Part shown: one piece after another, positions 7,850 through 16,361 of the stretch | Numbering within the stretch: position 1 is the first letter of the stretch | Layout of the letters: each line of letters starts with the position of its first letter | Assembly (NCBI RefSeq): GCF_900590885.1 | Contig: NZ_UUON01000030.1 | Location: forward strand, 52,224-116,223 | Direction of reading: 5' to 3' | Length of the DNA: 64,000 bases | From: Pseudomonas viridiflava | Lineage (GTDB): Bacteria; Pseudomonadota; Gammaproteobacteria; Pseudomonadales; Pseudomonadaceae | Notes under the pieces: generated by a model | Database searches by the model: none | What the model was told of the DNA's origin: nothing | What the model saw: only the letters and a program-made list of their open reading frames with translations | Translations under genes and position numbers: made by a program

Positions 7850-8968
7850 TTAGACCAGGATCAGGTTGTCGCGGTGAACCAGTTCCGGTTCGGCCATGTA
7901 ACCCAAGAGTCCGACAATCGCATCAGAGGATTGTCCAATAATTTTCTGCGCTTCCAGAGCACTGTAGTTGGCCAGGCCACGGGCGATCTCACGACCGTCC
8001 GGCGCCACGCACACCACCATCTCGCCCCGGCGGAAGCTGCCCTGCACCAGTTTCACGCCCACTGGCAGCAGGCTCTTGTTGCCTTGGGACAGCGCCGATA
8101 CCGCGCCAGCATCCAGCACCAGGGTGCCACGGGTTTGCAGATGCCCGGCCAACCACTGCTTGCGCGCCGCCAGCATGCCGCGTTCCGGCGACAGCAGCGT
8201 ACCGATGCGCTCACCGGCCTTGAGGCGGTCCAGCACACGCTCCAGGCGCCCACCGACGATGATGGTGTGCGCGCCGGAACGCGCGGCCAGGCGTGCGGCG
8301 CGCAGCTTGGTCTGCATGCCGCCACGGCCCAGGGCACCGCCGACGCTGCCGGCCACGGCGTCCAGCGCCGGGTCATCGGCGCGGGCTTCATAAATAAGCT
8401 GGGCGTCAGGGTTGTTGCGCGGGTCGGCGTCGAACATGCCGTCGCGGTCGGTGAGGATCACCAGCAGGTCGGCCTCCACCAGGTTGGCTACCAGCGCGGC
8501 CAGGGTGTCGTTGTCGCCGAAACGGATTTCGTCGGTGACCACCGTGTCGTTCTCGTTGATCACCGGGATCACCTTGAGCTCCACCAGTGCGCGCAAGGTG
8601 CTGCGGGCATTGAGGTAGCGCTTGCGGTCGGACAGGTCGTCGTGGGTCAGCAGGATCTGCGCGGTGTGGCGGCCGTGTTCGGCAAAGCTGGATTCCCAGG
8701 CTTGCACCAGGCCCATCTGGCCGATGGCGGCGGCGGCTTGCAGTTCGTGCATCGCGCTGGGTCGCGCGGTCCAGCCGAGGCGGCTCATCCCGGCGGCAAC
8801 CGCCCCGGACGACACCAGCACCAACTCGACGCCAGCCTCATGCAAGGCCACCATCTGCTCGACCCAGACGCTCATGGCTGCGCGATCCAGCCCCTTGCCA
8901 TCCGCCGTCAGCAGCGCACTTCCGATCTTTACGACCCAGCGCTGCGCACCTGTCACTTTGCTCCGCAT
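7850..8968 (-). CDS. proB: Glutamate 5-kinase
   Basis: 372 aa, the usual length. First step of proline synthesis: ATP-dependent phosphorylation of glutamate. The amino-acid kinase domain spans about residues 1-255 (WVVKIGSALLTADGKGLD, VLVSSGAVAAGM, INENDTV, GTGGMQTK-like GRGGMQTKLRAA), followed by a C-terminal PUA domain (about 275-365). MRSKVTGAQ at 8968 is the family start; the 32-codon N-terminal extension covers the upstream terminator and is rejected. A terminator separates it from obgE although both lie on the minus strand. Confidence 0.96.
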   Translation of the reverse strand: MRSKVTGAQRWVVKIGSALLTADGKGLDRAAMSVWVEQMVALHEAGVELVLVSSGAVAAGMSRLGWTARPSAMHELQAAAAIGQMGLVQAWESSFAEHGRHTAQILLTHDDLSDRKRYLNARSTLRALVELKVIPVINENDTVVTDEIRFGDNDTLAALVANLVEADLLVILTDRDGMFDADPRNNPDAQLIYEARADDPALDAVAGSVGGALGRGGMQTKLRAARLAARSGAHTIIVGGRLERVLDRLKAGERIGTLLSPERGMLAARKQWLAGHLQTRGTLVLDAGAVSALSQGNKSLLPVGVKLVQGSFRRGEMVVCVAPDGREIARGLANYSALEAQKIIGQSSDAIVGLLGYMAEPELVHRDNLILV

Positions 8969-9035
8969 CATCTTCAACCTTAGAGTGAGGGCCGCGCGAC
9001 CCAGCGCCGCCCATAACGTTAAACCCGGATACCAA

Positions 9036-9061
9036 AACGCCGCTCCATAGGGAGCGGCGTT
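9036..9061 (-). terminator. Rho-independent terminator after obgE
   Basis: Inverted repeat AACGCCGCTCC / GGAGCGGCGTT with a 4-nt loop; on the minus strand it is followed by TTTTGG. It lies between the obgE stop and the proB start, so the two genes need not share one transcript. Confidence 0.85.
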
Positions 9062-9079
9062 CAAGTTTATCGCAACGAA

Positions 9080-10303
9080 TCAGTCGCGCACGTAAATGAT
9101 TTCCGGGCCGTCTTCATCATCTACATCTTCTTCGTCCCAATCGTCGTCGCCGATGTCATGGACCGACTTCACGCCGCTGCGGCGCAGGGCACGCTGGTCG
9201 TCCAGGGCTTGCAGCTGGGCGCGGGCTTCGTCTTCGATCTGCTGATCGAGTTCGGCGAGCTCGGCCTTGAACACCGGGTCGGCCGCCAGGCGGTCGGCGC
9301 GGTCTTCCAGGTAACGCATGATGTCGCGGGTCAGGCGCTCGGTGCCTTCTTTGGCGATGGCCGAGATCACATAGACCGGACCTTCCCACTCCAGGCGATC
9401 GACGATTTCCTTGACGCGCTCTTCGTGCTCTTCTTCAAGGATCTGGTCGCACTTGTTCAGTACCAGCCAGCGATCACGCTCGGCCAGGGCCGGGCTGAAC
9501 TTGGTCAGCTCGCTGACGATCACTTCGGCGGCGTCCGGTGCGCTGGTTTCATCCAGCGGCGCCATGTCGACGAGGTGCAGCAGCAAACGGGTACGCGACA
9601 AGTGCTTGAGGAAGCGAATCCCCAGGCCTGCGCCGTCGGAAGCACCTTCGATCAGGCCAGGAATGTCGGCGATTACGAAGCTTTTCCAGCGGTCGACGCT
9701 GACCACACCCAGGTTCGGCACCAGGGTGGTGAACGGGTAGTCGGCGACTTTTGGCTTGGCGGCCGACACCGAACGGATGAAGGTACTTTTGCCGGCGTTC
9801 GGCAGGCCCAGCAGGCCTACGTCTGCCAGTACTTTCATTTCCAGCTTCAGGTCACGCTGCTCGCCCGGCTTGCCCGGGGTAGTCTGGCGTGGCGCACGGT
9901 TGGTACTGGACTTGAATCGGGTGTTACCCAGACCGTGCCAGCCGCCCTGCACAACCATCAGCTTCTGGCCGGCCTTGGTCAGGTCGCCAATCACTTCCTG
10001 GGTCGCCGAGTCGATGATCGTGGTGCCGACCGGTACGCGCAGTACCATGTCTTCACCTTTTTTACCGGTGCAGTCGGTGCTGCCGCCGTTGGAGCCACGC
10101 TCGGCATCGAAGTGCCGGGTGTAACGGTAGTCGACCAGGGTGTTGAGGTTTTCGTCGGCCATCATGTAGATGGAACCGCCGTCACCACCGTCACCGCCGT
10201 TTGGGCCACCGTTTTCGATGAACTTTTCGCGACGGAAACTCATGCAACCGTTACCGCCGTCGCCTGCTTTTACTCGGATGGAAACTTCATCAACGAACTT
10301 CAT
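9080..10303 (-). CDS. obgE: GTPase ObgE/CgtA
   Basis: 407 aa. Essential GTPase associated with late 50S assembly and growth control. The glycine-rich Obg domain (about residues 1-158, with NGCMSFRREKF and NGGPNGGDGGDGG) precedes the G domain: G1 GLPNAGKSTF, G3 DIPGLIEGASDGAGLG, G4 LNKCDQ. The C-terminal tail is very acidic (DDDWDEEDVDDEDGPE), common in Pseudomonas Obg. Downstream of rplU-rpmA, the standard order; an rpmA terminator-like hairpin lies between. Confidence 0.97.
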   Translation of the reverse strand: MKFVDEVSIRVKAGDGGNGCMSFRREKFIENGGPNGGDGGDGGSIYMMADENLNTLVDYRYTRHFDAERGSNGGSTDCTGKKGEDMVLRVPVGTTIIDSATQEVIGDLTKAGQKLMVVQGGWHGLGNTRFKSSTNRAPRQTTPGKPGEQRDLKLEMKVLADVGLLGLPNAGKSTFIRSVSAAKPKVADYPFTTLVPNLGVVSVDRWKSFVIADIPGLIEGASDGAGLGIRFLKHLSRTRLLLHLVDMAPLDETSAPDAAEVIVSELTKFSPALAERDRWLVLNKCDQILEEEHEERVKEIVDRLEWEGPVYVISAIAKEGTERLTRDIMRYLEDRADRLAADPVFKAELAELDQQIEDEARAQLQALDDQRALRRSGVKSVHDIGDDDWDEEDVDDEDGPEIIYVRD

Positions 10304-10452
10304 AACAAAACGCCTCTCGCCGCACGGACGAGCTTAAAAAACCAAGACATAAGACTCTTGCAAAAATGAGCGTAGAGACCTCGATCAGCACCTGCAAATC
10401 CAGCGCTGGAGCCCATCACAAACAGCTTTGCAAGAGACTCACCCCACAAACG

Positions 10453-10482
10453 AAAAAGCCCCGTCGCGAGACAGGGCTTTTC
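10453..10482 (-). terminator. Terminator/attenuator after rpmA
   Basis: Inverted repeat AAAAGCCC..GGGCTTTTT around a GTC-GAC stem; on the minus strand it ends in a T run (GGGGCTTTTTCG). It sits between rpmA and obgE and may limit read-through from the ribosomal protein genes. Confidence 0.8.
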
Positions 10483-10496
10483 CAGCGATCGCGCAA

Positions 10497-10754
10497 TTAA
10501 GCGGCGACAACGCTCACGTAACGGCGGTTGAACGCGCCTTTTACTTCAAACTTGATCACGCCTTCGATTTTAGCGAAGAGGGTGTGATCTTTACCCATGC
10601 CAACACCGTAACCGGCGTGGAATTGGGTGCCGCGCTGACGCACGATGATGTTGCCCGGAATGATTTTCTGGCCGCCATACATCTTAACGCCAAGGCGTTT
10701 GGCTTCTGAGTCGCGACCGTTACGGGTACTACCACCAGCTTTTTTGTGTGCCAT
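10497..10754 (-). CDS. rpmA: 50S ribosomal protein L27
   Basis: 85 aa. Sequence begins MAHKKAGGSTRNGRDSEAKRLG, the highly conserved L27 N-terminus that reaches the peptidyl transferase centre. The start has TAGGAGAATT upstream. It follows rplU by 31 bp in the universal rplU-rpmA pair. Confidence 0.98.
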   Translation of the reverse strand: MAHKKAGGSTRNGRDSEAKRLGVKMYGGQKIIPGNIIVRQRGTQFHAGYGVGMGKDHTLFAKIEGVIKFEVKGAFNRRYVSVVAA

Positions 10755-10785
10755 GAGTCAATTCTCCTAGTGAGGAATTAGGCTA

Positions 10786-11100
10786 TTAAGCCTGAATACC
10801 GGTGATTTTGATCTCGGTGTACCACTGGCGGTGGCCCATACGCTTCATGTGGTGCTTACGACGACGGAACTTGATGATGCGGACTTTATCGTGACGACCT
10901 TGGGAGATCACTTCAGCCACAACGGTAGCGCCAGCAACAACTGGAGCGCCGATGTTCACGTCATCGCCATTGGCGACCAACAGAACGCGATCAAAGGTAA
11001 CGGATTCGCCGGTAGCGATTTCCAGTTTTTCGATCTTCAGGTATTCACCTGGGGCGACCTTGTATTGCTTGCCACCAGTAACAATTACTGCGTACGACAT
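10786..11100 (-). CDS. rplU: 50S ribosomal protein L21
   Basis: 104 aa, MSYAVIVTGGKQYKVAPGEYLKIEKLE, ending with the basic FRRRKHHMKRMGHRQWYTEIKI 23S-binding region. Start at 11100 chosen from family length and the upstream GGAGAAATACC; a 30-codon upstream extension is leader. First gene of rplU-rpmA(-obgE). Divergent from ispB across 239 bp that must hold both promoters. Confidence 0.98.
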   Translation of the reverse strand: MSYAVIVTGGKQYKVAPGEYLKIEKLEIATGESVTFDRVLLVANGDDVNIGAPVVAGATVVAEVISQGRHDKVRIIKFRRRKHHMKRMGHRQWYTEIKITGIQA

Positions 11101-11339
11101 GGTATTTCTCCGATAATCCTGCTCACCCAGCGCTTTATAAGAAAAGGTATTGGCTGGCATGGCTGCATGGGATGGACGTCCCGAATGCAATTGCGTAAGG
11201 CAGGTGCTGCCCAGGAAGTTCAGGGTGCGCGATTGTACGCAAGCTATAGAAGGCTTGCAAGTGGCCGTCTATCGCGCCTTGACACTACGGGGTCAGGGTC
11301 CTAGCATGCCGCGCAACCCTTCTGGAGCGACTGTCGCTG

Positions 11340-12308
11340 ATGCAACCCCAAGCTTTCTACCGCGCGGTCGCGGACGATTTTAGCGCCGTCGACGGCATCA
11401 TCAAGCAGCAGCTGACGTCTAAAGTGCCGCTGGTCTCCAAAATTGGCGACTATATTACGTCGGCGGGCGGCAAACGCCTGCGTCCTTTATTAGTGTTGCT
11501 GTGTGGCAAGGCCCTGGGCCGCGAAGGCGATGACCTGCGCCTGCTGGCCGCCACCATCGAATTTTTGCACACCGCCACCCTGCTGCATGACGACGTGGTC
11601 GACATGTCCGGCATGCGCCGCGGCCGCGAGACCGCCAACGCGATGTGGGGCAACGCCCCAAGCGTACTGGTAGGCGATTTCCTGTACTCGCGCTCGTTCG
11701 AAATGATGGTCGAGCTGGGCTCGATGCCAGTGATGAAGATTCTTTCACAGGCCACGCGCATCATCGCCGAAGGCGAAGTGCTGCAGCTGTCCAAGGTGCG
11801 CGACGCCAGCACCACCGAAGAAACCTATATGGAAGTGATTCGCGGCAAAACCGCGATGCTCTTCGAAGCCTCGACCCACAGCGCCGCCGCCCTGTGTGGC
11901 GCGACTGCCGAACAGGCCGAAGCGCTGCGCACCTTTGGCGATCACCTGGGCGTGGCATTCCAACTGGTAGACGACCTGCTCGACTACCGTGGCGATGCCG
12001 AAACCCTGGGCAAGAACGTCGGTGACGACCTGGCCGAAGGCAAACCGACCCTGCCGCTGATCTACACCATGCGCGAAGGCACGCCGGAACAGGCTGCCCT
12101 GGTGCGCAAGGCGATCCAGAAAGGCGGGATCGAAGACCTGGAAAGCATCCGCGCCGCCGTGGAAGCCTCGGGCTCCCTGGACTACACCGCGCAACTGGCC
12201 CGTGATTACGTGGCCCGTGCAATCAAATGCCTGGAAGCCCTTCCGGCCAGCGAATACCGGGACGCCCTGGTGGAGCTGAGTGAGTTTGCGGTAGCCCGTA
12301 CTTACTAA
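11340..12308 (+). CDS. ispB: Octaprenyl/polyprenyl diphosphate synthase
   Basis: 322 aa trans-prenyltransferase making the ubiquinone side chain. The two aspartate-rich motifs are visible: LLHDDVVDMSGMRRGR (first, about residues 82-97) and FQLVDDLLDYRGD (second, about 210-222), plus GGKRLRPLLVLL near residue 43. In Pseudomonas the product is usually nonaprenyl diphosphate, so the chain length is not certain. ATG at 11340 is the second base set of a GCTGATG context with GGAGCG upstream. Divergent from rplU, the conserved arrangement. Confidence 0.94.
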   Translation: MQPQAFYRAVADDFSAVDGIIKQQLTSKVPLVSKIGDYITSAGGKRLRPLLVLLCGKALGREGDDLRLLAATIEFLHTATLLHDDVVDMSGMRRGRETANAMWGNAPSVLVGDFLYSRSFEMMVELGSMPVMKILSQATRIIAEGEVLQLSKVRDASTTEETYMEVIRGKTAMLFEASTHSAAALCGATAEQAEALRTFGDHLGVAFQLVDDLLDYRGDAETLGKNVGDDLAEGKPTLPLIYTMREGTPEQAALVRKAIQKGGIEDLESIRAAVEASGSLDYTAQLARDYVARAIKCLEALPASEYRDALVELSEFAVARTY

Positions 12309-12329
12309 AATACCTGCAGACGCGGGCTA

Positions 12330-12422
12330 ATGTGGGAGGGGGCTTGCCCCCGATACCGGAGTGTCAGTCGCTGAATCTATCGACTGATGTACCGCAATCG
12401 GGGGCAAGCCCCCTCCCACATT
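12330..12422. repeat. REP inverted pair, GTGGGAGGGGGC class
   Basis: Inverted copies ATGTGGGAGGGGGCTTGCC.. and ..CAAGCCCCCTCCCACAT with an inner spacer similar in length to the pair at 2081-2172, located just downstream of ispB and upstream of the zinc-ribbon gene. A TATATAAT string at 12468-12475 beyond it may be part of that gene's promoter, but no matching -35 is clear. Confidence 0.93.
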
Positions 12423-12513
12423 TGGTTTGTATTGCCAATTCAAGAACCCGCCCCCCGTACAAAACCCTATATAATGTGCGACTTTTAGCCATCCTGACTT
12501 TCAAGGAGCTTTA

Positions 12514-12855
12514 GTGAGCACGTTGCCACCCTGCCCGAAATGCAATTCCGAATACACCTACGAAGACGGCGCCCAGCTGATCTGCCCGGAATGTGCCCAT
12601 GAATGGTCCGCCACTGGCGAAGCTGACGTGGCGGGCGACGAAACCGTGAAGAAAGACTCTGTGGGCAATGTCCTGCAGGACGGCGATACCATCACCGTGA
12701 TCAAGGACCTCAAGGTCAAGGGCACCTCCCTGGTGGTCAAGGTCGGCACCAAGGTCAAGAACATCCGCCTGTGCGACGGCGACCACGATATCGATTGCAA
12801 GATCGACGGTATCGGCCCGATGAAGCTCAAGTCCGAGTTCGTGCGTAAAGTCTGA
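12514..12855 (+). CDS. yjdM: Zinc-ribbon alkylphosphonate-utilisation-like protein (YjdM/PhnA family)
   Basis: 113 aa, GTG start preceded by AAGGAGC. The N-terminal zinc ribbon has two CxxC pairs (CPKC and CPEC, about residues 5-8 and 24-27), followed by an SH3-like PhnA domain with VGNVLQDGDTITVIKDLKVKG. The family was called PhnA after an E. coli gene near the phosphonate operon, but a phosphonate role is not established and no phn genes are here. Monocistronic: a good terminator follows at once. Confidence 0.9.
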   Translation: MSTLPPCPKCNSEYTYEDGAQLICPECAHEWSATGEADVAGDETVKKDSVGNVLQDGDTITVIKDLKVKGTSLVVKVGTKVKNIRLCDGDHDIDCKIDGIGPMKLKSEFVRKV

Positions 12856-12866
12856 ATCTGCTGCTT

Positions 12867-12891
12867 CCATCCCGCGCCCGCCGCGGGATGG
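12867..12891 (+). terminator. Rho-independent terminator after the zinc-ribbon gene
   Basis: Perfect 10-bp stem CCATCCCGCG / CGCGGGATGG with a 5-nt loop, followed by CGTTTCGCCCTTTTG; 12 bp after the stop codon. Confidence 0.8.
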
Positions 12892-12974
12892 CGTTTCGCC
12901 CTTTTGTTTGACCGATCTCAATATCCACACAGAAAAACACGGAAATCGCCAATAGGCACTTGCTATTCTACGAA

Positions 12975-12989
12975 TAAGAATTATTCTCA
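12975..12989. promoter_or_regulatory. Candidate Fur box
   Basis: TAAGAATTATTCTCA matches the 7-1-7 Fur consensus TGATAATNATTATCA at 11 of 14 defined positions and is nearly a perfect palindrome (AGAAT-N-ATTCT core). It lies 28 bp before the start of the next gene, in a position to block its promoter when iron is plentiful. Confidence 0.75.
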
Positions 12990-13016
12990 TTGAAACCCAT
13001 CAAGGAGATGCGACCC

Positions 13017-13274
13017 ATGACTTATTTGATAGATGCCTGGCTGGACCGCCCACACCCTTACCTGCGGATACTGCATCGGGAAACCGGCGAAGTCTGTGCA
13101 GTGCTGGAAGAAGAGGCGCTGAGTGAGCTGCAGGACCAGGGCGACCTGGACGTAAACGGCCTGAGTTCGAGTGAACCCGGTGTGCTGAAAGAGGTGGTGC
13201 GTAACTTGTTTCTGTTCTGCTATGCCCGAGCGTTGCGCCCGGCGACGGACCTCAATGGCAAGTTTCACCCATGA
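13017..13274 (+). CDS. Conserved small protein of unknown function (PA4570-like)
   Basis: 85 aa: MTYLIDAWLDRPHPYLRILHRETGEVCAVLEEEALSE.. ending in a short FLFCYARALRP stretch. It resembles the small uncharacterised protein encoded in the same place (between ispB and fklB) in P. aeruginosa. No signal peptide, no recognisable catalytic motif. The start at 13017 has AAGGAG eight bases upstream; a 9-codon upstream alternative overlaps that site. The well-formed Fur box just upstream predicts induction under iron starvation, which is the best clue to its role. Confidence 0.85.
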   Translation: MTYLIDAWLDRPHPYLRILHRETGEVCAVLEEEALSELQDQGDLDVNGLSSSEPGVLKEVVRNLFLFCYARALRPATDLNGKFHP

Positions 13275-13290
13275 GCCACCGCGCAAAACC

Positions 13291-13320
13291 CTGTTGGGGC
13301 GAACAGGTTCGCCCCAACAG
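13291..13320 (-). terminator. Terminator hairpin between convergent genes
   Basis: Perfect 13-bp inverted repeat CTGTTGGGGCGAA / TTCGCCCCAACAG with loop CAGG. On the minus strand it is followed by GGTTTTGC, so it best serves fklB; the plus-strand gene ends 17 bp before it and may use it too. Confidence 0.75.
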
Positions 13321-13334
13321 GTAATCAGCAGGTC

Positions 13335-13952
13335 TTACAGAACGTCGAGCAGCTCAACGTCGAACACCAGAACGCTGTGCGGCGGGATGCTGCCAACGCC
13401 TTGAGCGCCGTAAGCCAGTTCGCTCGGCACGTACAGGCGCCATTTGCTGCCGGCATTCATCAGTTGCAGAGCTTCGGTCCAGCCGGCGATCACGCCGCCA
13501 ACCGGGAATTCTGCAGGCTGGCCGCGCTCGTAGGAGCTGTCGAACACAGTGCCGTCGATCAGGGTGCCGTGGTAGTGGGTACGCACCTGGTCTTCACGGG
13601 TTGGCTTGGCGCCATCACCGGCAGTCAGCACTTCAAATTGCAGGCCGGAAGCCAGGGTGGTGATGCCATCACGCTTGGCGTTTTCAGCCAGGAATTCGAG
13701 GCCAGCGCCCGCCGCGGCTTCAGCCTTGGCAGCCGCTTCAGCTTGCATGATTTCGCGGATGACCTTGAAGCTGGCGGCCATTTGCTCTTGATCAACACGG
13801 CTTGGCTGGCCGGCAAAAGCGTCGGTCAGGCCAGCCAGGATGGCGTCCAGGCTCACGCCCGGTGGCGGGTTGTCGCGCAGTTGGTCGCCCAACTGACGGC
13901 CGATACCGTAGCTGACGCGGGTTTCGTCGGTGGACAGATTAACTTCGGACAT
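13335..13952 (-). CDS. fklB: FKBP-type peptidyl-prolyl cis-trans isomerase
   Basis: 205 aa. N-terminal dimerisation domain (about 1-95: STDETRVSYGIGRQLGDQL..) followed by a C-terminal FKBP domain with VRTHYHGTLIDGTVFDSSYERGQPAEFPVGGVI and WRLYVPSELAYG. This is the FklB/FkpA layout; lack of a signal peptide indicates the cytoplasmic FklB type. Start at 13952 with AGCCTCTTC (weak GAG) upstream. Monocistronic, convergent with the Fur-box gene. Confidence 0.93.
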   Translation of the reverse strand: MSEVNLSTDETRVSYGIGRQLGDQLRDNPPPGVSLDAILAGLTDAFAGQPSRVDQEQMAASFKVIREIMQAEAAAKAEAAAGAGLEFLAENAKRDGITTLASGLQFEVLTAGDGAKPTREDQVRTHYHGTLIDGTVFDSSYERGQPAEFPVGGVIAGWTEALQLMNAGSKWRLYVPSELAYGAQGVGSIPPHSVLVFDVELLDVL

Positions 13953-14056
13953 GAAGAGGCTCCGCTATAGGACGACGCGACTTTCCGCGCCCTCCAGAAC
14001 TAAAAGGGCCAGCAGACTAGCACACAAGACCGGTCCATGATGAGCCCCCTCCCCGG

Positions 14057-15280
14057 CTACCAGAGCGCCAGCTCGTAGGTCAGGTAGAGTCGGTGGTTGT
14101 CCCGGTCACTGGCATAGGTCGAGCGGTAAGTCGCTTTGCGCAGCTCTACGCCAAGGCCCTTGAAGGGGCTGCTCTGGATCACGTAGCGCAGGTTGGTGTC
14201 GGACTCCCACTCACGCGCCTCACGGCCTTTGTAGTCGCCGTTTTGCCCCTTGTAGTAACGCGTCATGAAACTCAAGCCAGGCAAGACCGCAGCAAAGTCA
14301 TAGTCGTAGCGCAGCATCCAGGTTTGCTCACCGGCCTGGATGAATTTTCCCACACCCGCATTACTGAAGGAATACACCGTCGACACGCTGGCATAAGGCA
14401 ACGCGGTTTCGCCGCTGACCTTCTGGTAGCCGACGCCGAGCGCTTGGGGCCCCAGGCGATAGGTAAACAGCCCGCTGAACATGTCACTGTCGACGTTGCC
14501 GTTACGCGCCTCGCCCGCTTTATCGCTGATGAAGTAGCGCAGGTCGCTGGTCAGCGTGCCACTGCCCACCGGCTGCTTGTGCACCAGGCCAAAGAATTGC
14601 TGGCGATAGAATTCACGCATTTCGCCGTAGTACCAAGTGCCGCTCAGCGTAGGCGTAAAGGCATAGGTGGCACCGGCGAAATCGAAGTCGCTGCCCTGCT
14701 TGCCGCCGTAGCCCTGCGGGTAGATGTCCACACTGTCAGTGGAGTTACGCAGTTTGAATTTATCCAGGTGCCCGGTGTGCAGGTACAGGTTCCGAATACC
14801 GGTGTACTCCACCTGCGTACCCTGGAAGGTTTGCGGCAGCAGGCGCCCATCGTTGTAGACCAGCACCGGAATCTTCGGCAGCAACGTGCCGGTTTTCACC
14901 ACCGCATCGCCCCAGCGCATCTTGGCGGTGACGCCCAGGCTGGAGAACCCGCTCGCCGCATGCCCGTCATCGTGCACCGGCAACAGCCCCGTTCCCGCAT
15001 GAGTGGGGCTGGAGTCGAGCCGCAGCCCCGCCAGGCCCAAGGCATCCAGGCCGAACCCGACGGTGCCCTGGGTATAGCCCGACTGCAGGTTGAGCAGAAA
15101 GCCCTGGACCCACTCCCTGCGGTCATCGCCACCGTCGCGGTAATCGTCATTGAAGTAGAAGTTGCGCAAGGTCAATCGCCCATGGGAATCCTCCCAGAAA
15201 CCCTGAGCCATCAATGCCGGTGACAATCCCGCCAGCAGCCCCGCCGAGACCATGCCTCCCCTCGTGAAAAACTCACGCAT
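14057..15280 (-). CDS. OprD family outer-membrane porin
   Basis: 407 aa. N-terminal signal peptide (MREFFTRGGMVSAGLLAGLSPALMAQG), then the OprD-family opening GFWEDSHGRLTLRNFYFNDDYRD and many alternating aromatic beta-strand segments; the last residue is Trp (TYELALW), the usual aromatic C-terminus of outer-membrane barrels. OprD porins admit specific small carboxylates or amino acids/peptides; the substrate here is unknown. The start at 15280 was chosen as the signal peptide start. It is divergent from the LysR gene, and its promoter has the same 66-bp layout as the promoter of the transporter-hydrolase pair, so the porin belongs to that uptake system. Confidence 0.9.
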   Translation of the reverse strand: MREFFTRGGMVSAGLLAGLSPALMAQGFWEDSHGRLTLRNFYFNDDYRDGGDDRREWVQGFLLNLQSGYTQGTVGFGLDALGLAGLRLDSSPTHAGTGLLPVHDDGHAASGFSSLGVTAKMRWGDAVVKTGTLLPKIPVLVYNDGRLLPQTFQGTQVEYTGIRNLYLHTGHLDKFKLRNSTDSVDIYPQGYGGKQGSDFDFAGATYAFTPTLSGTWYYGEMREFYRQQFFGLVHKQPVGSGTLTSDLRYFISDKAGEARNGNVDSDMFSGLFTYRLGPQALGVGYQKVSGETALPYASVSTVYSFSNAGVGKFIQAGEQTWMLRYDYDFAAVLPGLSFMTRYYKGQNGDYKGREAREWESDTNLRYVIQSSPFKGLGVELRKATYRSTYASDRDNHRLYLTYELALW

Positions 15281-15356
15281 AACCGTTTCCTCAATGCCAT
15301 GTTGTCGATTTTTATGGGCAGTTGCACCTCGCGCCAGGCTGGACGGCATGGCGCGT

Positions 15357-15422
15357 TGGGGCGGACACTAACGGCTCGTCGACAGCCCCACAACGTTATG
15401 CGAGAAGCGCATCAGGCTATGC
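15357..15422 (-). promoter_or_regulatory. Porin promoter/operator: GCATAGCC-N12-CGCATAACGTTGT-N19-TAGTGTCCGCCCCA
   Basis: Read on the minus strand toward the porin: GCATAGCC (15415-15422), 12 nt, CGCATAACGTTGT (15390-15402), 19 nt, TAGTGTCCGCCCCA (15357-15370). The same three blocks with identical spacing occur at 16356-16421 in front of the transporter gene. I infer a LysR-type operator (recognition and activation half-sites) plus a conserved -10/start region. Confidence 0.85.
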
Positions 15423-15464
15423 GCAAAGCACCACGCGCACCTCGCAACCGACAGGAAAAATACG

Positions 15465-16361
15465 GTGAATCTCAAGCAGCTCGAAGCCTTCAAGGCGATC
15501 ATGTCCACCGGCTCGACCATCGGCGCAGCCACCCGCATGGGCCTGTCGCAATCGGCCGTGAGCCGCCTGTTGAGCCAGCTGGAAGAGCACTTGGGATTCG
15601 CGTTGTTCCTGCGCAAAAAGGGCCGCCTCATGGCTACGCCCGAGGCAGAGGAATTGCTCGCCGAAGTCGCCGGGCTGGTGGACGGCATGCAGCGCATCCA
15701 ACGCCTGGCCGACGAGATGCGCGTGGGTCGTTCGCGCAAGAGCCTGCTCAAGGTTGGCGTGCCCACCAGCATGACCCAGGAGCTGTTGCCACGGATCGTC
15801 GCGGAGTTTCTCAAGAGCCATGACGACATCGTGGTCGAGTTGCTGACCGGCTCTTACGACATGATCGAACGCGCTGTGCTCGACCGCTCCGCCGACCTGG
15901 GTTTTGTGCGCTTGCCCACCGAAATTCCCGACTTCGACATCGAGCCGGTCCTGCACACCGAGGGCGTGTGCGTGATGCCGGCCGATCATCCACTGGCCCG
16001 CCACGCCTGTATCGAAGTGCAGCATTTGCGCAACGTGCCGCTGGTGATGCTCGGCCGCCAACGCGCCCTGCGTGCCGAGTTGAACCAGGTCTTCCGCGCG
16101 GCCAACCTCACCCCCCAGGTGCGCGTCGAAGTGCACTCGGTGGGGGCGGCCTGCAGCTTTGTCGCCGAAGGCCTGGGGGTGTCGATCGTCAATGGTTTGC
16201 TCGCCAGCCATTTCCTGCATTTGCCGATTGTGACCCGGCCTTTTCGCCCGGCGCTGCCCTATGCATTCGGCCTGGCCTTTCGCGCCGACGAAGCCCGATC
16301 CCCGGTGGTGACTGCGTTTGCCGAACACCTCAAGCAACGCTTGAACGCACAAAACGCATAG
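15465..16361 (+). CDS. LysR-type transcriptional regulator of the porin/transporter/hydrolase locus
   Basis: 298 aa. GTG start with AGGAAAAA upstream. N-terminal winged helix (MNLKQLEAFKAIMSTGSTIGAATRMGLSQSAVSRLLSQLEEHLG, residues 1-44) and a C-terminal periplasmic-binding-like effector domain. It lies between the divergent porin and the downstream transporter, and a repeated operator-like element flanks it on both sides, the second copy overlapping its last six bases. I infer that it controls both targets, responding to the transported compound or a derivative of it. Confidence 0.9.
   Translation: MNLKQLEAFKAIMSTGSTIGAATRMGLSQSAVSRLLSQLEEHLGFALFLRKKGRLMATPEAEELLAEVAGLVDGMQRIQRLADEMRVGRSRKSLLKVGVPTSMTQELLPRIVAEFLKSHDDIVVELLTGSYDMIERAVLDRSADLGFVRLPTEIPDFDIEPVLHTEGVCVMPADHPLARHACIEVQHLRNVPLVMLGRQRALRAELNQVFRAANLTPQVRVEVHSVGAACSFVAEGLGVSIVNGLLASHFLHLPIVTRPFRPALPYAFGLAFRADEARSPVVTAFAEHLKQRLNAQNA

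Noticed and set aside
12432..12475. TTGCCA and TATAAT as a sigma-70 promoter for the zinc-ribbon gene
   Set aside because: The spacer would be 32 bp, far from the usual 16-18; only the -10 like element is retained as a note.
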